A DNA stretch of 64,000 nucleotides, from the NCBI RefSeq assembly GCF_900112575.1, contig NZ_FOMH01000008.1, positions 1 to 64,000 on the forward strand, in the 5' to 3' direction. Positions 25,501 to 34,313 of this stretch are shown piece by piece. The notes beneath the pieces were generated by a model. That model was given only the letters and a program-made list of their open reading frames with translations. It did no database searches and was not told the DNA's origin. A program made the translations under genes and the position numbers. Source of the stretch: Flavobacterium phragmitis (GTDB lineage: Bacteria; Bacteroidota; Bacteroidia; Flavobacteriales; Flavobacteriaceae). Each line of letters opens with the position of its first letter. Position 1 is the stretch's first letter.

Positions 25501-25877
25501 ACGGTTCCTTTTATAATTCGATCGGTTTCCTGAACATCCGCATTCGATCGGTCAACAGGCGTAGCATCGGTTAATAAAACTTGCTTTTTCTGAATGTAAT
25601 AGGAGATATTTGTGCCTTTTAATAACTTTTTTAAAGTCGTTTCCAACGAAGCATTATCCACATCAATATCGGCTAATTGCTCTGCATCTATTTTTTTAGC
25701 ATTATAAATGATTCTAAAATCAGTTTGCGCTTCAATCGATTTGATAATTTGGCTTATAGGTTTGTTTTTGACATGTAAAGTAATCGTTTTGTTTTGCGCA
25801 AAACCTTTAAAACTGGATATAAGGAGGGCTAAGAAAAACAGAATTTTTCTTAAGTTATTAGGTATCATTAAAGTCAT
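22515..25877 (-). CDS. SusC/RagA TonB-dependent transducer with STN domain
   Basis: An outer-membrane TonB-dependent channel of 1120 residues. After the signal peptide an STN domain (about 28-100, beginning KTITLHVKNKPISQIIKSIE) provides contact with a FecR anti-sigma factor. A carboxypeptidase-regulatory-like domain (about 122-200), the plug with the SusC signature (KINIRGQGTLSS and later YGADGANGVILITTKKGRKG) and a large barrel follow. The FecR gene ends seven bases upstream, so the sigma/anti-sigma/transducer circuit is complete. Ligand binding is expected to release the ECF sigma factor. An ATG at 25868 is an alternative start. Confidence 0.94.
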   Translation of the reverse strand: MTLMIPNNLRKILFFLALLISSFKGFAQNKTITLHVKNKPISQIIKSIEAQTDFRIIYNAKKIDAEQLADIDVDNASLETTLKKLLKGTNISYYIQKKQVLLTDATPVDRSNADVQETDRIIKGTVYSAKDRQPLPGATIRIKGTGMGAITDYNGKFAYELKGNNIKDQVLEVGFLGMETQSIKAEYKKDFVFYLQEVTDELNPVIVTSSYGTTKLKEEIVGSISTLQAKDIAVEQASESFDKMITGQIAGVLVENTSGVGGPVKINIRGQGTLSSLNGAITGTSSQPLIIVDGVVMSEEYAIDSGDFDGSGMYSENLANPLMKIAPENIETISILKDAAAVGIYGADGANGVILITTKKGRKGKTQFGFSNQLGVSSAVNQIKYLNGEQYTEIRNEYLKNTTTNYAPITYNGVNTDWFNLLNKSGIYNKYNFNVSGSTSKFSYRTNVSYTKIDEPQLGNETKQLNAGINLGYSSGKWDINLMLNPSFVQKDAPNIFYSFAYLPTISPYNADGSYSNMGLIASTGGNPLAAIEQNKNETQTFGLLGSLNLSYKLNNNIRFSTLFGIDYSDKDQDRYFSGANESGQFTGSFTLNGILYPAWGRRLLNERNSTKWNWQGQALFNKDITENHAVDGVVGFELSEDKTNFHYSSGVGFVNPATINKITDAIRDDNPATPNVDESKAGQSYRSEISYNSRVSMFSQINYNYKKRYYLLANYRRDQSSVFGDDTDVANNGGLGAGWIISNENFLKSNSWIDFLKLKASYGTTGNSRIGSYRSKGLYNVVQNRYNGGIGATPTEAPNGHLSWEKNTKFNAGFDFNIFNRIELTVEYYYDDKSDLITTRDIPTETGYSSVQLNAASMYNKGFELTTRIKWVKSNAFKWTTAFNISTVDSKVTDLKGLGSDYSLANLALAQKIGFSNSTIWGIKWVGVDPATGRDLIEKNGKIYDAKTYNDTYTIADWVPIGDKQADAYGGFFNNFTFFNNLSLSIRGDYQIGGDFLVSDVLIDKYSNTLNRNLSVNAYDHWRNPGDIVSQSAVTSSPILPNLSKYVYDATYIKISNINLSYNVPLKNTFLDNLSVFADATNVAYWYKEKAPKGMNGIREYRFTYPQARTISLGVNAKF

Positions 25878-25884
25878 GTTTTAT

Positions 25885-26991
25885 TTAGTTATGGAAAATA
25901 GGTGTAATGGTTATTGTTTTTTGTTCAATAGAATAATTAAAAGGCGTGTCACGTTTTAGAAGATCTAAAATGTTCTCGACACTAGACTCACTGATTTTAA
26001 TTGAGCCGGTAAAATTCTGTTTGGCCAAAACAGCATTTTCGTTGATGATTTCAACGTCGTAGGTACGCTCAATTATTTTTGTAATCGTAGAAAATGGGGT
26101 GTTGTTGAAGGCAAGTTCACCTTGTGTCCAAGCTTCGTAAAAAGAAGTTTCAACGTTCTTCGTTGTAATTTTCTTAGACTGATTCTGCCATATAGCCATT
26201 TGGGAAGGCTTTAGCAAAACAGTATTTAAAGGATTTTCTTTTTCAGACATTTTAATGCTTCCTTCAACCAAAACACTGCTTACGGTTTTGTCTTCAGGAT
26301 AAGCACTTACATTAAAACGCGTTCCAAGAACTTCAATTTCTGTCTGATCAGAATGTACAATAAATGGATGTTGCTTGTCTTTAGCAACTTCAAAAAATGC
26401 TTCACCGGTTAAATAAACATTTCTTTTTCCATTTATTCCAAATTGTTCAGGGTAACGTAAAGTAGTGCCGGAATTTAAACTTACCAGAGTGCCATCTGAA
26501 AGTTTAAGTTTAAAAGTTTTTCCGTACGGAATTTTTAAGGTATTGTATAAAACGTCTTTGTCCTGAACTTTTCCGAAATAAACAATCTGATCGGGAAATT
26601 TTCTGGCAACCAGTTCGCCTTTATCATTTACCAATGTATTCAGATTTTTTTCGGTAAAAAATTCTAAACGGCCATCGCCTAATTCCAGAACAATTTCTTT
26701 AGAAACAGTTGTTCTTTCATTAAAATAAAAAGCTAGTTTTCCTAAACCAAATAAAACAACAAGAATGGCCGCGTATTTAAAATACGTTCTTATTTTATTT
26801 TTTGGTTGTAATGCAACAACAGGAACTTCACGTGAAATCGTTCCAGAAAGTGCTGTTAAGGCCCAAGTCTTTTTTAAAATTATAAATTGCTTTTTGTTTT
26901 CTTCTGAGGCTTCAATCCATTCAAAAAGTTGTTCAACTTCTTGTTCTGAAGCTTCATTAGATAAGTATTTATAAATGAGTTCCGATGTCAT
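25885..26991 (-). CDS. FecR-family anti-sigma factor
   Basis: A 368-residue inner-membrane regulator. The N-terminal cytoplasmic part (TSELIYKYLSNEASEQEVEQ) would hold the sigma factor. A single membrane helix lies at about 72-90 (YAAILVVLFGLGKLAFYF). The periplasmic FecR domain follows (YGKTFKLKLSDGTLVSLNSG, GEAFFEVAKDKQHPFIVHS, VLGTRFNVSAYPEDKTVSSV), and then a C-terminal domain with EAWTQGELAFNNTPF. It lies between the ECF sigma gene and the STN-SusC gene on the same strand, as is standard for this cascade. Confidence 0.93.
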   Translation of the reverse strand: MTSELIYKYLSNEASEQEVEQLFEWIEASEENKKQFIILKKTWALTALSGTISREVPVVALQPKNKIRTYFKYAAILVVLFGLGKLAFYFNERTTVSKEIVLELGDGRLEFFTEKNLNTLVNDKGELVARKFPDQIVYFGKVQDKDVLYNTLKIPYGKTFKLKLSDGTLVSLNSGTTLRYPEQFGINGKRNVYLTGEAFFEVAKDKQHPFIVHSDQTEIEVLGTRFNVSAYPEDKTVSSVLVEGSIKMSEKENPLNTVLLKPSQMAIWQNQSKKITTKNVETSFYEAWTQGELAFNNTPFSTITKIIERTYDVEIINENAVLAKQNFTGSIKISESSVENILDLLKRDTPFNYSIEQKTITITPIFHN

Positions 26992-27058
26992 AAATGCGTT
27001 TTTAAATTTCTCGCTATTATTAGTACACTTCAGAATTAAAATACCCTACCTTTTATTC

Positions 27059-27658
27059 TTAATTATTGTAAATAAGGATAAAAATCAGGAATAAATAATC
27101 GGATAATTTGGTCTTTAAAATCTTCAAAGCCTTTGTCATATGGGCTTCTACGGCTTTTAAAGTCACTTCCATTTCTTCGGCGATTTCTGCATTTTTTTTA
27201 TTCTCGAAGCGTTTTTTAATAAAAACTTCGCGGGTTTTTGGAGGCAGTTCGCTGATAGATTCCAGAATAATACGTTCTAATTCTGTTAATTCTAGAGTGT
27301 CAAATTGAAGAGAATTTAAAACTTCGATATCCAATTCTCTTTCTTTGTGGTTAAGGAGGTCATTCTTGAATTTGTTTTTCACTTTATTGTGACGAATTAA
27401 ATTCAAGCATTTCGATTTGGCGTAGGTAAACAAGAAAGCCTGAATTCCGTTAAGCGATTCAACGTTTTCTTTGTTTTGCCATAAGTGTAACAGGGCTTCC
27501 TGAGCGAGATTTTCAGCTTCGTCTTGGTCATAAATAAACTGAACGCTGAACGATTGGATTCTTCTAAAATATTTATCGTAAAAAAAAGTATAAGCAGTCT
27601 CGTCGCCTTCTTTAAAGGACTTGAAAAGATTTAATTCGAAACTGTTATTTTGGTTCAT
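27059..27658 (-). CDS. ECF-type RNA polymerase sigma factor
   Basis: A sigma-70 family extracytoplasmic-function factor of 199 residues from the ATG at 27658 (MNQNNSFELNLFKSFKEGDE); nine extra residues are possible from 27685. Region 2 reads AYTFFYDKYFRRIQSF with DQDEAENLAQEALLHLWQ. Region 4 reads LPPKTREVFIKKRFENKKNA then EIAEEMEVTLKAVEAHMTKA. It heads the minus-strand cascade with FecR and the STN transducer and probably activates the downstream SusC/SusD genes. Its own promoter may use TATATTTG (minus strand) at 27731-27738. Confidence 0.93.
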   Translation of the reverse strand: MNQNNSFELNLFKSFKEGDETAYTFFYDKYFRRIQSFSVQFIYDQDEAENLAQEALLHLWQNKENVESLNGIQAFLFTYAKSKCLNLIRHNKVKNKFKNDLLNHKERELDIEVLNSLQFDTLELTELERIILESISELPPKTREVFIKKRFENKKNAEIAEEMEVTLKAVEAHMTKALKILKTKLSDYLFLIFILIYNN

Positions 27659-27730
27659 TAAACGAAATTTACTTAGAAAAAGCAATATTAAGTAAATTTT
27701 AAAAACTACTTGTATCTGCTAAGAAAGTGG

Positions 27731-27738
27731 CAAATATA
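27731..27738 (-). promoter_or_regulatory. Candidate -7 box of the sigma-factor gene
   Basis: On the minus strand the sequence is TATATTTG, a perfect TAnnTTTG, about 70 bases before the chosen start codon. A convincing -33 TTTG is not seen at the usual distance, so confidence is low. Confidence 0.35.
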
Positions 27739-27836
27739 AAAGTTTATTTATATTAATTCTAAATAAAATAAAATTAATGAATGTTTGAAGAAATTTTATT
27801 CAGAATAGGTTTAGAAAGTATCAATTAAGATAAAGT

Positions 27837-28330
27837 TTTGTCATTTCGACGAAGGAGAAATCGCACACGTATATCTATAAAGATTGGCGACAATAGCAAC
27901 GGAATTTCTAGTGTGATTTCTCCCTATGGTCGAAATGACAAATCTGTGACTAAAATTGTGTTACGTTGATTTTTATCGCAATCCCGATAGCTATCGGGAG
28001 CAAGTTTTTTTTGATATGTTGGGTTTTATAAAAACGTAATCCCGATAGCTATCGGGATGCAAAGCTTTGTGTAGAAAACTTTGCGAATTTTTTTAGCCAC
28101 AGATTAAAGGATTAAAATGATTTAAATCTGTGTTAATCTGTGAAATCTGTGGCTAAAATAATAGGAAAAGAAAAAAATATTTGCGTTCCAATGGTTGAAA
28201 CCATTGGCTATGTTTTACCATCTTTGCGAACTCTCAAAACAAAGTTTATTAACAAAGCCTAAAAGAAAAACTTAGCGACCTTTGCGTTAACCTTTGCGCT
28301 CTTTGCGGTTAAAAAAAAACTTTGCGGTAA
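27837..28330. repeat. Gene-free region with four repeat families
   Basis: The 677 bases between the sigma gene and the ABC operon contain no gene. There is an inverted repeat with 14-base perfect arms (TTTGTCATTTCGAC at 27837-27850 and its complement at 27929-27942). Two copies of the ATCCCGATAGCTATCGGG palindrome lie at 27981-28000 and 28039-28058. GCCACAGATT/AATCTGTGGC arms span about 28093-28156. The TTGAAACC hairpin is at 28181-28216, and TTTGCG-type repeats at 28260-28325. Confidence 0.8.
28181..28216. repeat. Conserved TTGAAACC hairpin, copy 2
   Basis: CCAATGG (28188-28194) pairs with CCATTGG (28201-28207) around TTGAAA, with TTGCG to the left and GGCTATGTTTT to the right. Loop and flanks match the copy at 9795 while three stem pairs have changed together. 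Confidence 0.6.
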
Positions 28331-28335
28331 AAAAA

Positions 28336-29685
28336 TTAAGCAGCTAGACGATTAAAATTCCTCCATCCGAAACCAATCAATACAAAAATGAAAAGCAATA
28401 AAGGCATAAACGCTTTTAAAAAGCTGATTTCTGTTGCATCTTTAAATGTTTCAACTTTATAATTCTCCCATTTTTGCTGATCAACCGCTTCATTTTTAAA
28501 AATTTTTGGATAAAAATGCAAACGAAGTTTTTCATGGAATTGAGTCGTTTTTTTCAAAAACAAAAGCTGGTTATGTAAATCCGATTTGGCAATTTCGTTT
28601 AACTGAATCTGCGTATGAAGCGTTGGAATAAACTGCGCAATCAATTCACTGGTGCGGTTTCGTTGTTCCAACTTAGTTTCCAATTCCTTAGACTGCACTG
28701 CCGATTCGTCGTCGCCCATTTGCTGCATGGCGTAATACCAAAGCCAGGTAAATTCTGCTTTTTCATCCAATTTGTAGGTTCTAAACTGCGGATAATGTTT
28801 ATAAAACTTCTCCATAGTTTCATTTTTATCTGTATCCCATTTTTCGTGGTAAGCATTTCGCTGTGTTATAGTTAGTTCTAAAGCTTCTGGAATTTTGTAT
28901 TTATTTACGATAAAAGCATTAATTCCTGCTGGAACAATAATGATTAAAAACAGCCAGATGGTAAGCAATGAAACAGCATTAACATTAGAATGCATTTGCA
29001 GCGAAACAATGAAAAAACAAACCACAAACCAAAATAATATATAAAGAATTCCGATTCCGAAGAAAACAAAAAAAGATTGATCTAACGGAATGTTTAAGAA
29101 CAAAACAGCAGTAAATAGCAAAACCGTAAACAAAGCAATCAAGCTCAAAATCCTAACATAAAACAATTGCAGAATATATTTGAAAGTATTCTGACTCTGC
29201 GTTGCCACAATTTTCCAAGTACCGCTTTCTTTTTCTTCGGAAATAACATTATAAGAAAAAGCAATAATCAGCAACGGAAATAAATAGACCAATACAAAAC
29301 TAAAATCGATATTTCCAGACAAAAGATTGTTCGGATTATTAAGTTCTGTATCGTATTTCTGACCTTCTAAACCACGAATGGTAACATTTTGAATGGAAGG
29401 ATTAACATCGCGCTGGCCAATGGCTAAACTGTTTATGGGGAATGTGTTATTGACTAAAGAGAACTTAATATAATATAACAAAAGTCCTATTTCGTCCTTA
29501 TGAAACGCTGCATTTCTGGCAATATGTTCTTTCTGATAAATCGTTGCTTCCTGAATACTTTTTTCTTGCTTATCCTGAAACTGTTTTCCAATTAAAAGAC
29601 TTATAAAACCTATGCATAACAGAAAAAGCAATCCAATTTTAGTCCCTTTTGACCGAATGAAATTTTTGAATAATAATGACAACAT
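28336..29685 (-). CDS. ABC-2-type permease with DUF3526-like domain (second permease)
   Basis: A 449-residue inner-membrane protein. The first helix is at about 17-33 (IGLLFLLCIGFISLLIG). A large extracytoplasmic segment follows, then a cluster of helices at about 130-255 (VLVYLFPLLIIAFSYNVISE, ILSLIALFTVLLFTAVLFL, LLTIWLFLIIIVPAGINAFI). A second soluble region and a last helix near the C terminus complete it. The VISEEKESGTWKI motif is typical of ABC-2 permeases of the NosY/DUF3526 type. Its start is two bases after the stop of the first permease. With the ATPase at 33436 it should form an ABC exporter. The substrate is unknown. Confidence 0.82.
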   Translation of the reverse strand: MLSLLFKNFIRSKGTKIGLLFLLCIGFISLLIGKQFQDKQEKSIQEATIYQKEHIARNAAFHKDEIGLLLYYIKFSLVNNTFPINSLAIGQRDVNPSIQNVTIRGLEGQKYDTELNNPNNLLSGNIDFSFVLVYLFPLLIIAFSYNVISEEKESGTWKIVATQSQNTFKYILQLFYVRILSLIALFTVLLFTAVLFLNIPLDQSFFVFFGIGILYILFWFVVCFFIVSLQMHSNVNAVSLLTIWLFLIIIVPAGINAFIVNKYKIPEALELTITQRNAYHEKWDTDKNETMEKFYKHYPQFRTYKLDEKAEFTWLWYYAMQQMGDDESAVQSKELETKLEQRNRTSELIAQFIPTLHTQIQLNEIAKSDLHNQLLFLKKTTQFHEKLRLHFYPKIFKNEAVDQQKWENYKVETFKDATEISFLKAFMPLLLFIFVLIGFGWRNFNRLAA

Positions 29686-29687
29686 AA

Positions 29688-31130
29688 TTAAATAGCTTTA
29701 AGTTTATGGGACGCGATTCTAATCAAAATAAAAAGTGCAGCAATCCACAGCAGAGTTGAAATGATAGAGACAATTTCGTTTTTGAGAACCGTTCCAATTT
29801 TTTCTGGTTCATAATGAAATTCATCGACTTCTGCCCAATGTTCTTTTCCTATAATTTTTGGTTTATCCGATTTTGTATTGCTGATGTATTTGATCTGCAA
29901 AGCATTCATTTTCTGAGCCATTGCATAACGATAATCTTCGGCTTGTTTTTGGAAATCGATATACGATTCGTAATCGGTATTCGATAATCCCATCGATAGA
30001 TTTTTGATGGCGATGTACGGATTCAAAAAAGAAACGGTTTTAGAAAAGCTATTTTGCTTTTTATAAATCTTTAGAAGTGCCGCTAAATGTTCGTTATAAA
30101 TTCTCGAGCTTATTTTTTCGCCTTCGGTCATAATAAATCCCGAATAATTGAACGGAAGTTGCTGTACCGAATCGACTTTATAAACCAAAAGCAAGGAATC
30201 TTTAATCGCTTTATAATGCGGATCATTCGGGTTATGACTGTCGCCTTCTTTTAAAATATCTTTTTCGATATCACTGTTGAACTGGATTTTAGAAGGAGCT
30301 TCATAAATATAAGCGCCGATTGCCTGTGTAGTTCTTGGCAGAATAACGGTAAATAACAGCCAAATTCCAATAAGCGTAATCAATGCTTTTTTAGAAGTTT
30401 TGCTTATCGCCGAAACTAAAACCGCAATCACACAGAAGAATAGGAGATAAGCCAAATGAAAAAGGATGAACAAAAGCATTTTTACTGTTTCGTCTGCTGT
30501 AATAGAAAAGTTTTGTAAAAACAGCCAGACCAAAACTAAAACGATAATGGTTGGAACAAAGAGCAGCATGATTACGCTGGCAATTCCTAAAGTTTTTCCA
30601 ATTAAAAGCTGTTTCCAGTTGATTCCCTGCGTTAAAAGAATTTTTAAAGTTCCGTTTTCACGTTCGTAAGCAATGGCATTAAAACCTAAAAAGAAAATTA
30701 GCAACGGTAATAAAACCTGTAAAACCATCGCAATACTGATTTCTCCGAAACGAAGCATGCTGTTTGAAAAACCGGCTTCAGAGAAATTGGCAGTATTTTG
30801 TTTGTGCGCTTCAAGGAAAATAGCATTTCCGAAAAAAGGTTCCATTCCGAATTCGAAAACACTCAAAGGCGTGCTTTTTCTAAAGGCAAAATTGCCGTAA
30901 TGCGCCATTCGATGCGGATTCTTATCTGGATTTTTTAACCAGTCTTCACGAGATTCGTGTTGGTATTTTTCGCTCGTTTCATTTTGGCTTTTGTAATTGT
31001 CCCAGCCTGTAAAAGCCGCATATAAAAGCAAAATGCCAATGAAAGCAGTTATGATATAGATAGCAGGATTTTTAAAAATAGATTTTCTAAAATGTCTGGC
31101 TATCAGGATTTCTGATTGTACTATTTTCAT
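29688..31130 (-). CDS. ABC-2-type permease with DUF3526-like domain (first permease)
   Basis: A 480-residue inner-membrane protein with the same architecture as the next gene: a first helix at about 22-40 (NPAIYIITAFIGILLLYAAF), a long extracytoplasmic loop, helices at about 130-270 including LLPLLIFFLGFNAIAYEREN and GTLKILLTQG, a second loop and a final helix (STLLWIAALFILIRIAS). The AYERENGTLKILL motif corresponds to the ABC-2 coupling segment. It begins five bases after the TonB receptor stop. The two permeases probably form a heterodimer with the ATPase encoded upstream. Confidence 0.82.
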   Translation of the reverse strand: MKIVQSEILIARHFRKSIFKNPAIYIITAFIGILLLYAAFTGWDNYKSQNETSEKYQHESREDWLKNPDKNPHRMAHYGNFAFRKSTPLSVFEFGMEPFFGNAIFLEAHKQNTANFSEAGFSNSMLRFGEISIAMVLQVLLPLLIFFLGFNAIAYERENGTLKILLTQGINWKQLLIGKTLGIASVIMLLFVPTIIVLVLVWLFLQNFSITADETVKMLLFILFHLAYLLFFCVIAVLVSAISKTSKKALITLIGIWLLFTVILPRTTQAIGAYIYEAPSKIQFNSDIEKDILKEGDSHNPNDPHYKAIKDSLLLVYKVDSVQQLPFNYSGFIMTEGEKISSRIYNEHLAALLKIYKKQNSFSKTVSFLNPYIAIKNLSMGLSNTDYESYIDFQKQAEDYRYAMAQKMNALQIKYISNTKSDKPKIIGKEHWAEVDEFHYEPEKIGTVLKNEIVSIISTLLWIAALFILIRIASHKLKAI

Positions 31131-31135
31131 ATCAA

Positions 31136-33433
31136 TTAAAATCTATAAGTTACGGTAAGATTTACGTTTCGCGGACTTCCCGGAAACAATCTCAAATAAT
31201 TTTGTGCGCCCAGCCAATAGGTTTTGTTTAGAAGATTTCCGGCGTTTAAGGCAATCTGCATATTGCTTCCGTTTGGTTTATAATAAATAGCGGCATCAAA
31301 AATGGTAAAATCGGGAAGCGTAAAATCTCTTGTAAACCAAGGCACTTTACTGCTTTGATACTGCATTCCAAAACCAATTCCGAAATCATCCAAAATCGAA
31401 TCAGAATTAAAGTTGTAGCGTGTCCAGAGATTAGCACTGTTTTTTGGCGTATTTTGTTTTCTCTGTCCAATTAATGCAACATTGGCATCATTGGTAATTT
31501 CAGCATCAATATAGCTGTAAGAGGCATTTATCTGCCAGTCTGGAGTAATATATCCTGCTAGATCGCATTCAAAACCACGGCTTCTTTCGGAACCTCTTGT
31601 AACCAGTAAGTCAGGGTTTACAGGATCATTGGCATTCATTAAAATATTTCGCTGATTAATCTCGTAAACGGCTGCGTTAAAACTTACTTTTTTATTGAAG
31701 AAAACGGCTTTCATACCAAACTCTTTTAAATCACTTTTCAATGGTTTAAATAAACTTCCTCCAGGCAGACTTCCTGTTTGAGGCATTAAAGTGACTGTAT
31801 TAGACTGTGGTTGATAACCTTCAAGATAGGTCGTGTAAAAGTTAATTGCCTCGTTTATTGCATAAGTAATCCCAATTCTTGGAAGTAATGCCGTTTTTTT
31901 AACAGTTAATTCATTATTAGTTTCATAATTCGTAATGTCTTCGAACCATTCGTTTCTTAATCCCAATAAAAAAATGAATTTATTCCACTGAATCTGATCC
32001 TGAATGTACACAGCATTTGTTGTAGTTAATGCTGATGGAAGTGCTGTACGAACATTTAAAATATAATCCTGCGTATTTCGTAAAGCATAAGACGGATTGT
32101 TTAAATCAAAGAAATTGACATTTGGTTTTGGCAGTACAACACCATTAACAGTTACGGTTTGATAATTAGAGGCATTTGCAGGAACAAAAGAATTAGCTAC
32201 AGTACCATCGTTTAACAAATAACCTCTTGCTGCATTTTGTCCGCCTCCTTTGTTTTTATTCCAGCTGCTGAGATCATATCCTGTCAATAGTTTATGATTG
32301 AGCTTTCCGGTCTTAAAATCAAAATTTAAATAAGCACTTAAATTGTCAATATCCCAATATTGATGGCGCTGTACATATTGCATCATCGCAAGACTTGTCA
32401 CAGGCTGATTGTTTATATCAACGGCAAAAGCATTTGTGGTGCGGTGTTCTTGAAGATCTTCTGTCCAAGTCTGTTTCATATAAGAAGCATTGAAACCCAC
32501 TTTCGAAGAAAATTTATGCGCAAAATTGGTCATCAAAATCATTTCTTTTGATTTGAAAAAATCTCCTGAAGCTCCCAAATTTAAACTGATTGGCGTTTTG
32601 TTTAAATCTGTTTTTCCGGCTACAGCGCCGAAAATAGGTTGTCCGCGATCTAAAACTCCAGTCATGTTGCTCAAAATTAATTCGGTATTGATAGCCGTTT
32701 TTTCATTTGGAATATAACTGAAGGAAGGCGAAAACAGGAACGATTTATTGTTCACCAAATCACGATACGATTTTGCTTCCTGATACGCTCCGTTTACACG
32801 ATACAAAAGTGTTTTGGACTCATTTATAGGTCCTGTAAAATCTAAAGTTCCGCGTAAAGTGCTAAAACTTCCAACAGAAAGACTGACTTCTTTTCGATCA
32901 GTTGCTAAAGGTTTTTTGGTCACCATATTGATACTTCCTCCAGGATCTACAGACGAAAATGTGGCGCTCGAAGGCCCTTTGATAACTTCAACACGTTCAA
33001 TATTACTCGTTAAGGGCTGTAGGAAATAATATTGTCTTGTTCGCATTCCGTTAATAATCTGTCCTTCTTCATTCTGGCTGATGCCTCGAATGGTATATTG
33101 ATTGTAATAACTCGCCGGAATTACACCGCTTGTCATTTTTACAACATCAGCGAGATAAATGGCATTTTTATCGGCAATTAATTCTTTGGTTATGGTCGAA
33201 ATGGACTGCGGAATATCTTTGTTTAATGTTGCTGTTTTGGTTGCAGAAAAAGAATAATCGCTGTTGTACTTTCGCGTTGAGCGCCCAATAATTTCAACAG
33301 TCTGCAATTCATTTCTTTTGGATTCTAATACCAAAGAATCTTTAGAAATGCTGTCTCTTACTTTTCCGCCGTTTTGTGCTTTTACAACGGAAATGGTACT
33401 TACTATAAAAAGTAAAGAAAGTGTGTTTTTCAT
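31136..33433 (-). CDS. TonB-dependent outer-membrane receptor (siderophore/metallophore type)
   Basis: A 765-residue receptor. The signal peptide is MKNTLSLLFIVSTISVVKAQ. The plug domain at about 60-180 contains KDIPQSISTITKELIADKNA, YTIRGISQNEEGQIING and IERVEVIKGPSSATFSSVDP then GGSINMVTKKP, all typical of siderophore receptors. The barrel ends in VNLTVTYRF. It is embedded between the ABC ATPase (two bases upstream) and the permeases (five bases downstream). Such tight coupling means its ligand is probably handled by the same ABC system. Ferric or copper chelates are plausible ligands, but the sequence does not decide. Confidence 0.92.
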   Translation of the reverse strand: MKNTLSLLFIVSTISVVKAQNGGKVRDSISKDSLVLESKRNELQTVEIIGRSTRKYNSDYSFSATKTATLNKDIPQSISTITKELIADKNAIYLADVVKMTSGVIPASYYNQYTIRGISQNEEGQIINGMRTRQYYFLQPLTSNIERVEVIKGPSSATFSSVDPGGSINMVTKKPLATDRKEVSLSVGSFSTLRGTLDFTGPINESKTLLYRVNGAYQEAKSYRDLVNNKSFLFSPSFSYIPNEKTAINTELILSNMTGVLDRGQPIFGAVAGKTDLNKTPISLNLGASGDFFKSKEMILMTNFAHKFSSKVGFNASYMKQTWTEDLQEHRTTNAFAVDINNQPVTSLAMMQYVQRHQYWDIDNLSAYLNFDFKTGKLNHKLLTGYDLSSWNKNKGGGQNAARGYLLNDGTVANSFVPANASNYQTVTVNGVVLPKPNVNFFDLNNPSYALRNTQDYILNVRTALPSALTTTNAVYIQDQIQWNKFIFLLGLRNEWFEDITNYETNNELTVKKTALLPRIGITYAINEAINFYTTYLEGYQPQSNTVTLMPQTGSLPGGSLFKPLKSDLKEFGMKAVFFNKKVSFNAAVYEINQRNILMNANDPVNPDLLVTRGSERSRGFECDLAGYITPDWQINASYSYIDAEITNDANVALIGQRKQNTPKNSANLWTRYNFNSDSILDDFGIGFGMQYQSSKVPWFTRDFTLPDFTIFDAAIYYKPNGSNMQIALNAGNLLNKTYWLGAQNYLRLFPGSPRNVNLTVTYRF

Positions 33434-33435
33434 TT

Positions 33436-34131
33436 CTAAACGGTTTGTAAATACAAATCTTCCAGTTCGTTGGCCGAAATTTTATCCGCTTCGATAACCG
33501 TTACAAGATTTCCCTGTTTCATAATTCCGATATGTGAAGCCACTTCACGGGCTCTAAAAATATCGTGAGTGGCCATTAAAATAGCCGTTCCGTCTGCCGA
33601 AAGTTCTTTTAAAATCTGAGAGAATTCGTTGGAAGCTTTTGGATCTAAACCACTTGTAGGTTCGTCCAGCAAAAGTACTTTAGCTCTTTTAGCAATAGCA
33701 ATCGCGATTCCCACTTTTTGACGCATTCCTTTAGAATAACCGCCCAAATTTTGATCATGAGCTTTAACTTGTAAACCTGCTTTGTTTAAGAAATAAGTCA
33801 GTTCTCCTTTTGAGTATTTAAAACCTGCCAGCGAAGAGAAAAATTTAAGGTTTTCTAAACCGGATAAGTTTGGATAAAGCATGACGGTTTCCGGAATGTA
33901 AGCCACAAATTCTTTGGTAGTTTTTGCGTTTAAGGTAACCGGAATATTATTGATGGTTAAAGTTCCTTCAGAAGGTTCTATAAAACCTAGAAATAAATTA
34001 ATTGTAGTGGTTTTTCCAGCGCCATTTTGTCCTAAAAGAGCAAATATTTCGCCTTCTTTAATCGTTAAATTTAGGGCATTTAAAGCAGTATAATCACCAT
34101 ATTTTTTGGTGAGATTTTCAGCTGTAAGCAT
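33436..34131 (-). CDS. ABC transporter ATP-binding protein
   Basis: A 231-residue nucleotide-binding protein. Walker A is GQNGAGKT (34-41), the signature YSKGMRQ (132-138), Walker B VLLLDEP (152-158), and a switch His follows in MATHD. It is of the NosF/CcmA-like subfamily that drives ABC-2 permeases. It is the first gene of a four-gene block whose intergenic distances are 2, 5 and 2 bases, so all four products should act together. The Cys/His-rich small gene at 34314 precedes it by 182 bases on the same strand. Confidence 0.92.
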   Translation of the reverse strand: MLTAENLTKKYGDYTALNALNLTIKEGEIFALLGQNGAGKTTTINLFLGFIEPSEGTLTINNIPVTLNAKTTKEFVAYIPETVMLYPNLSGLENLKFFSSLAGFKYSKGELTYFLNKAGLQVKAHDQNLGGYSKGMRQKVGIAIAIAKRAKVLLLDEPTSGLDPKASNEFSQILKELSADGTAILMATHDIFRAREVASHIGIMKQGNLVTVIEADKISANELEDLYLQTV

Positions 34132-34313
34132 ATTTTCGTATTTGGATTAATTTTTTTAAATAAAAGTATTTCATGACGCATGTCTAAAGTGCATCAAAAG
34201 AATTTGAGATTTGAATGGAGGTTTACATCGGTTTATTCGCTAAAGCGTAAATGCATTAATAACTCTTTTTCAAACAAACGGAATAAAAAGAGAGTTTTTA
34301 CAAAATGTATAAA

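Noticed and set aside
28615..28875. Plus-strand frame inside the permease gene
   Set aside because: It is the antisense shadow of a well-supported membrane protein. Several other such shadows were dropped for the same reason.
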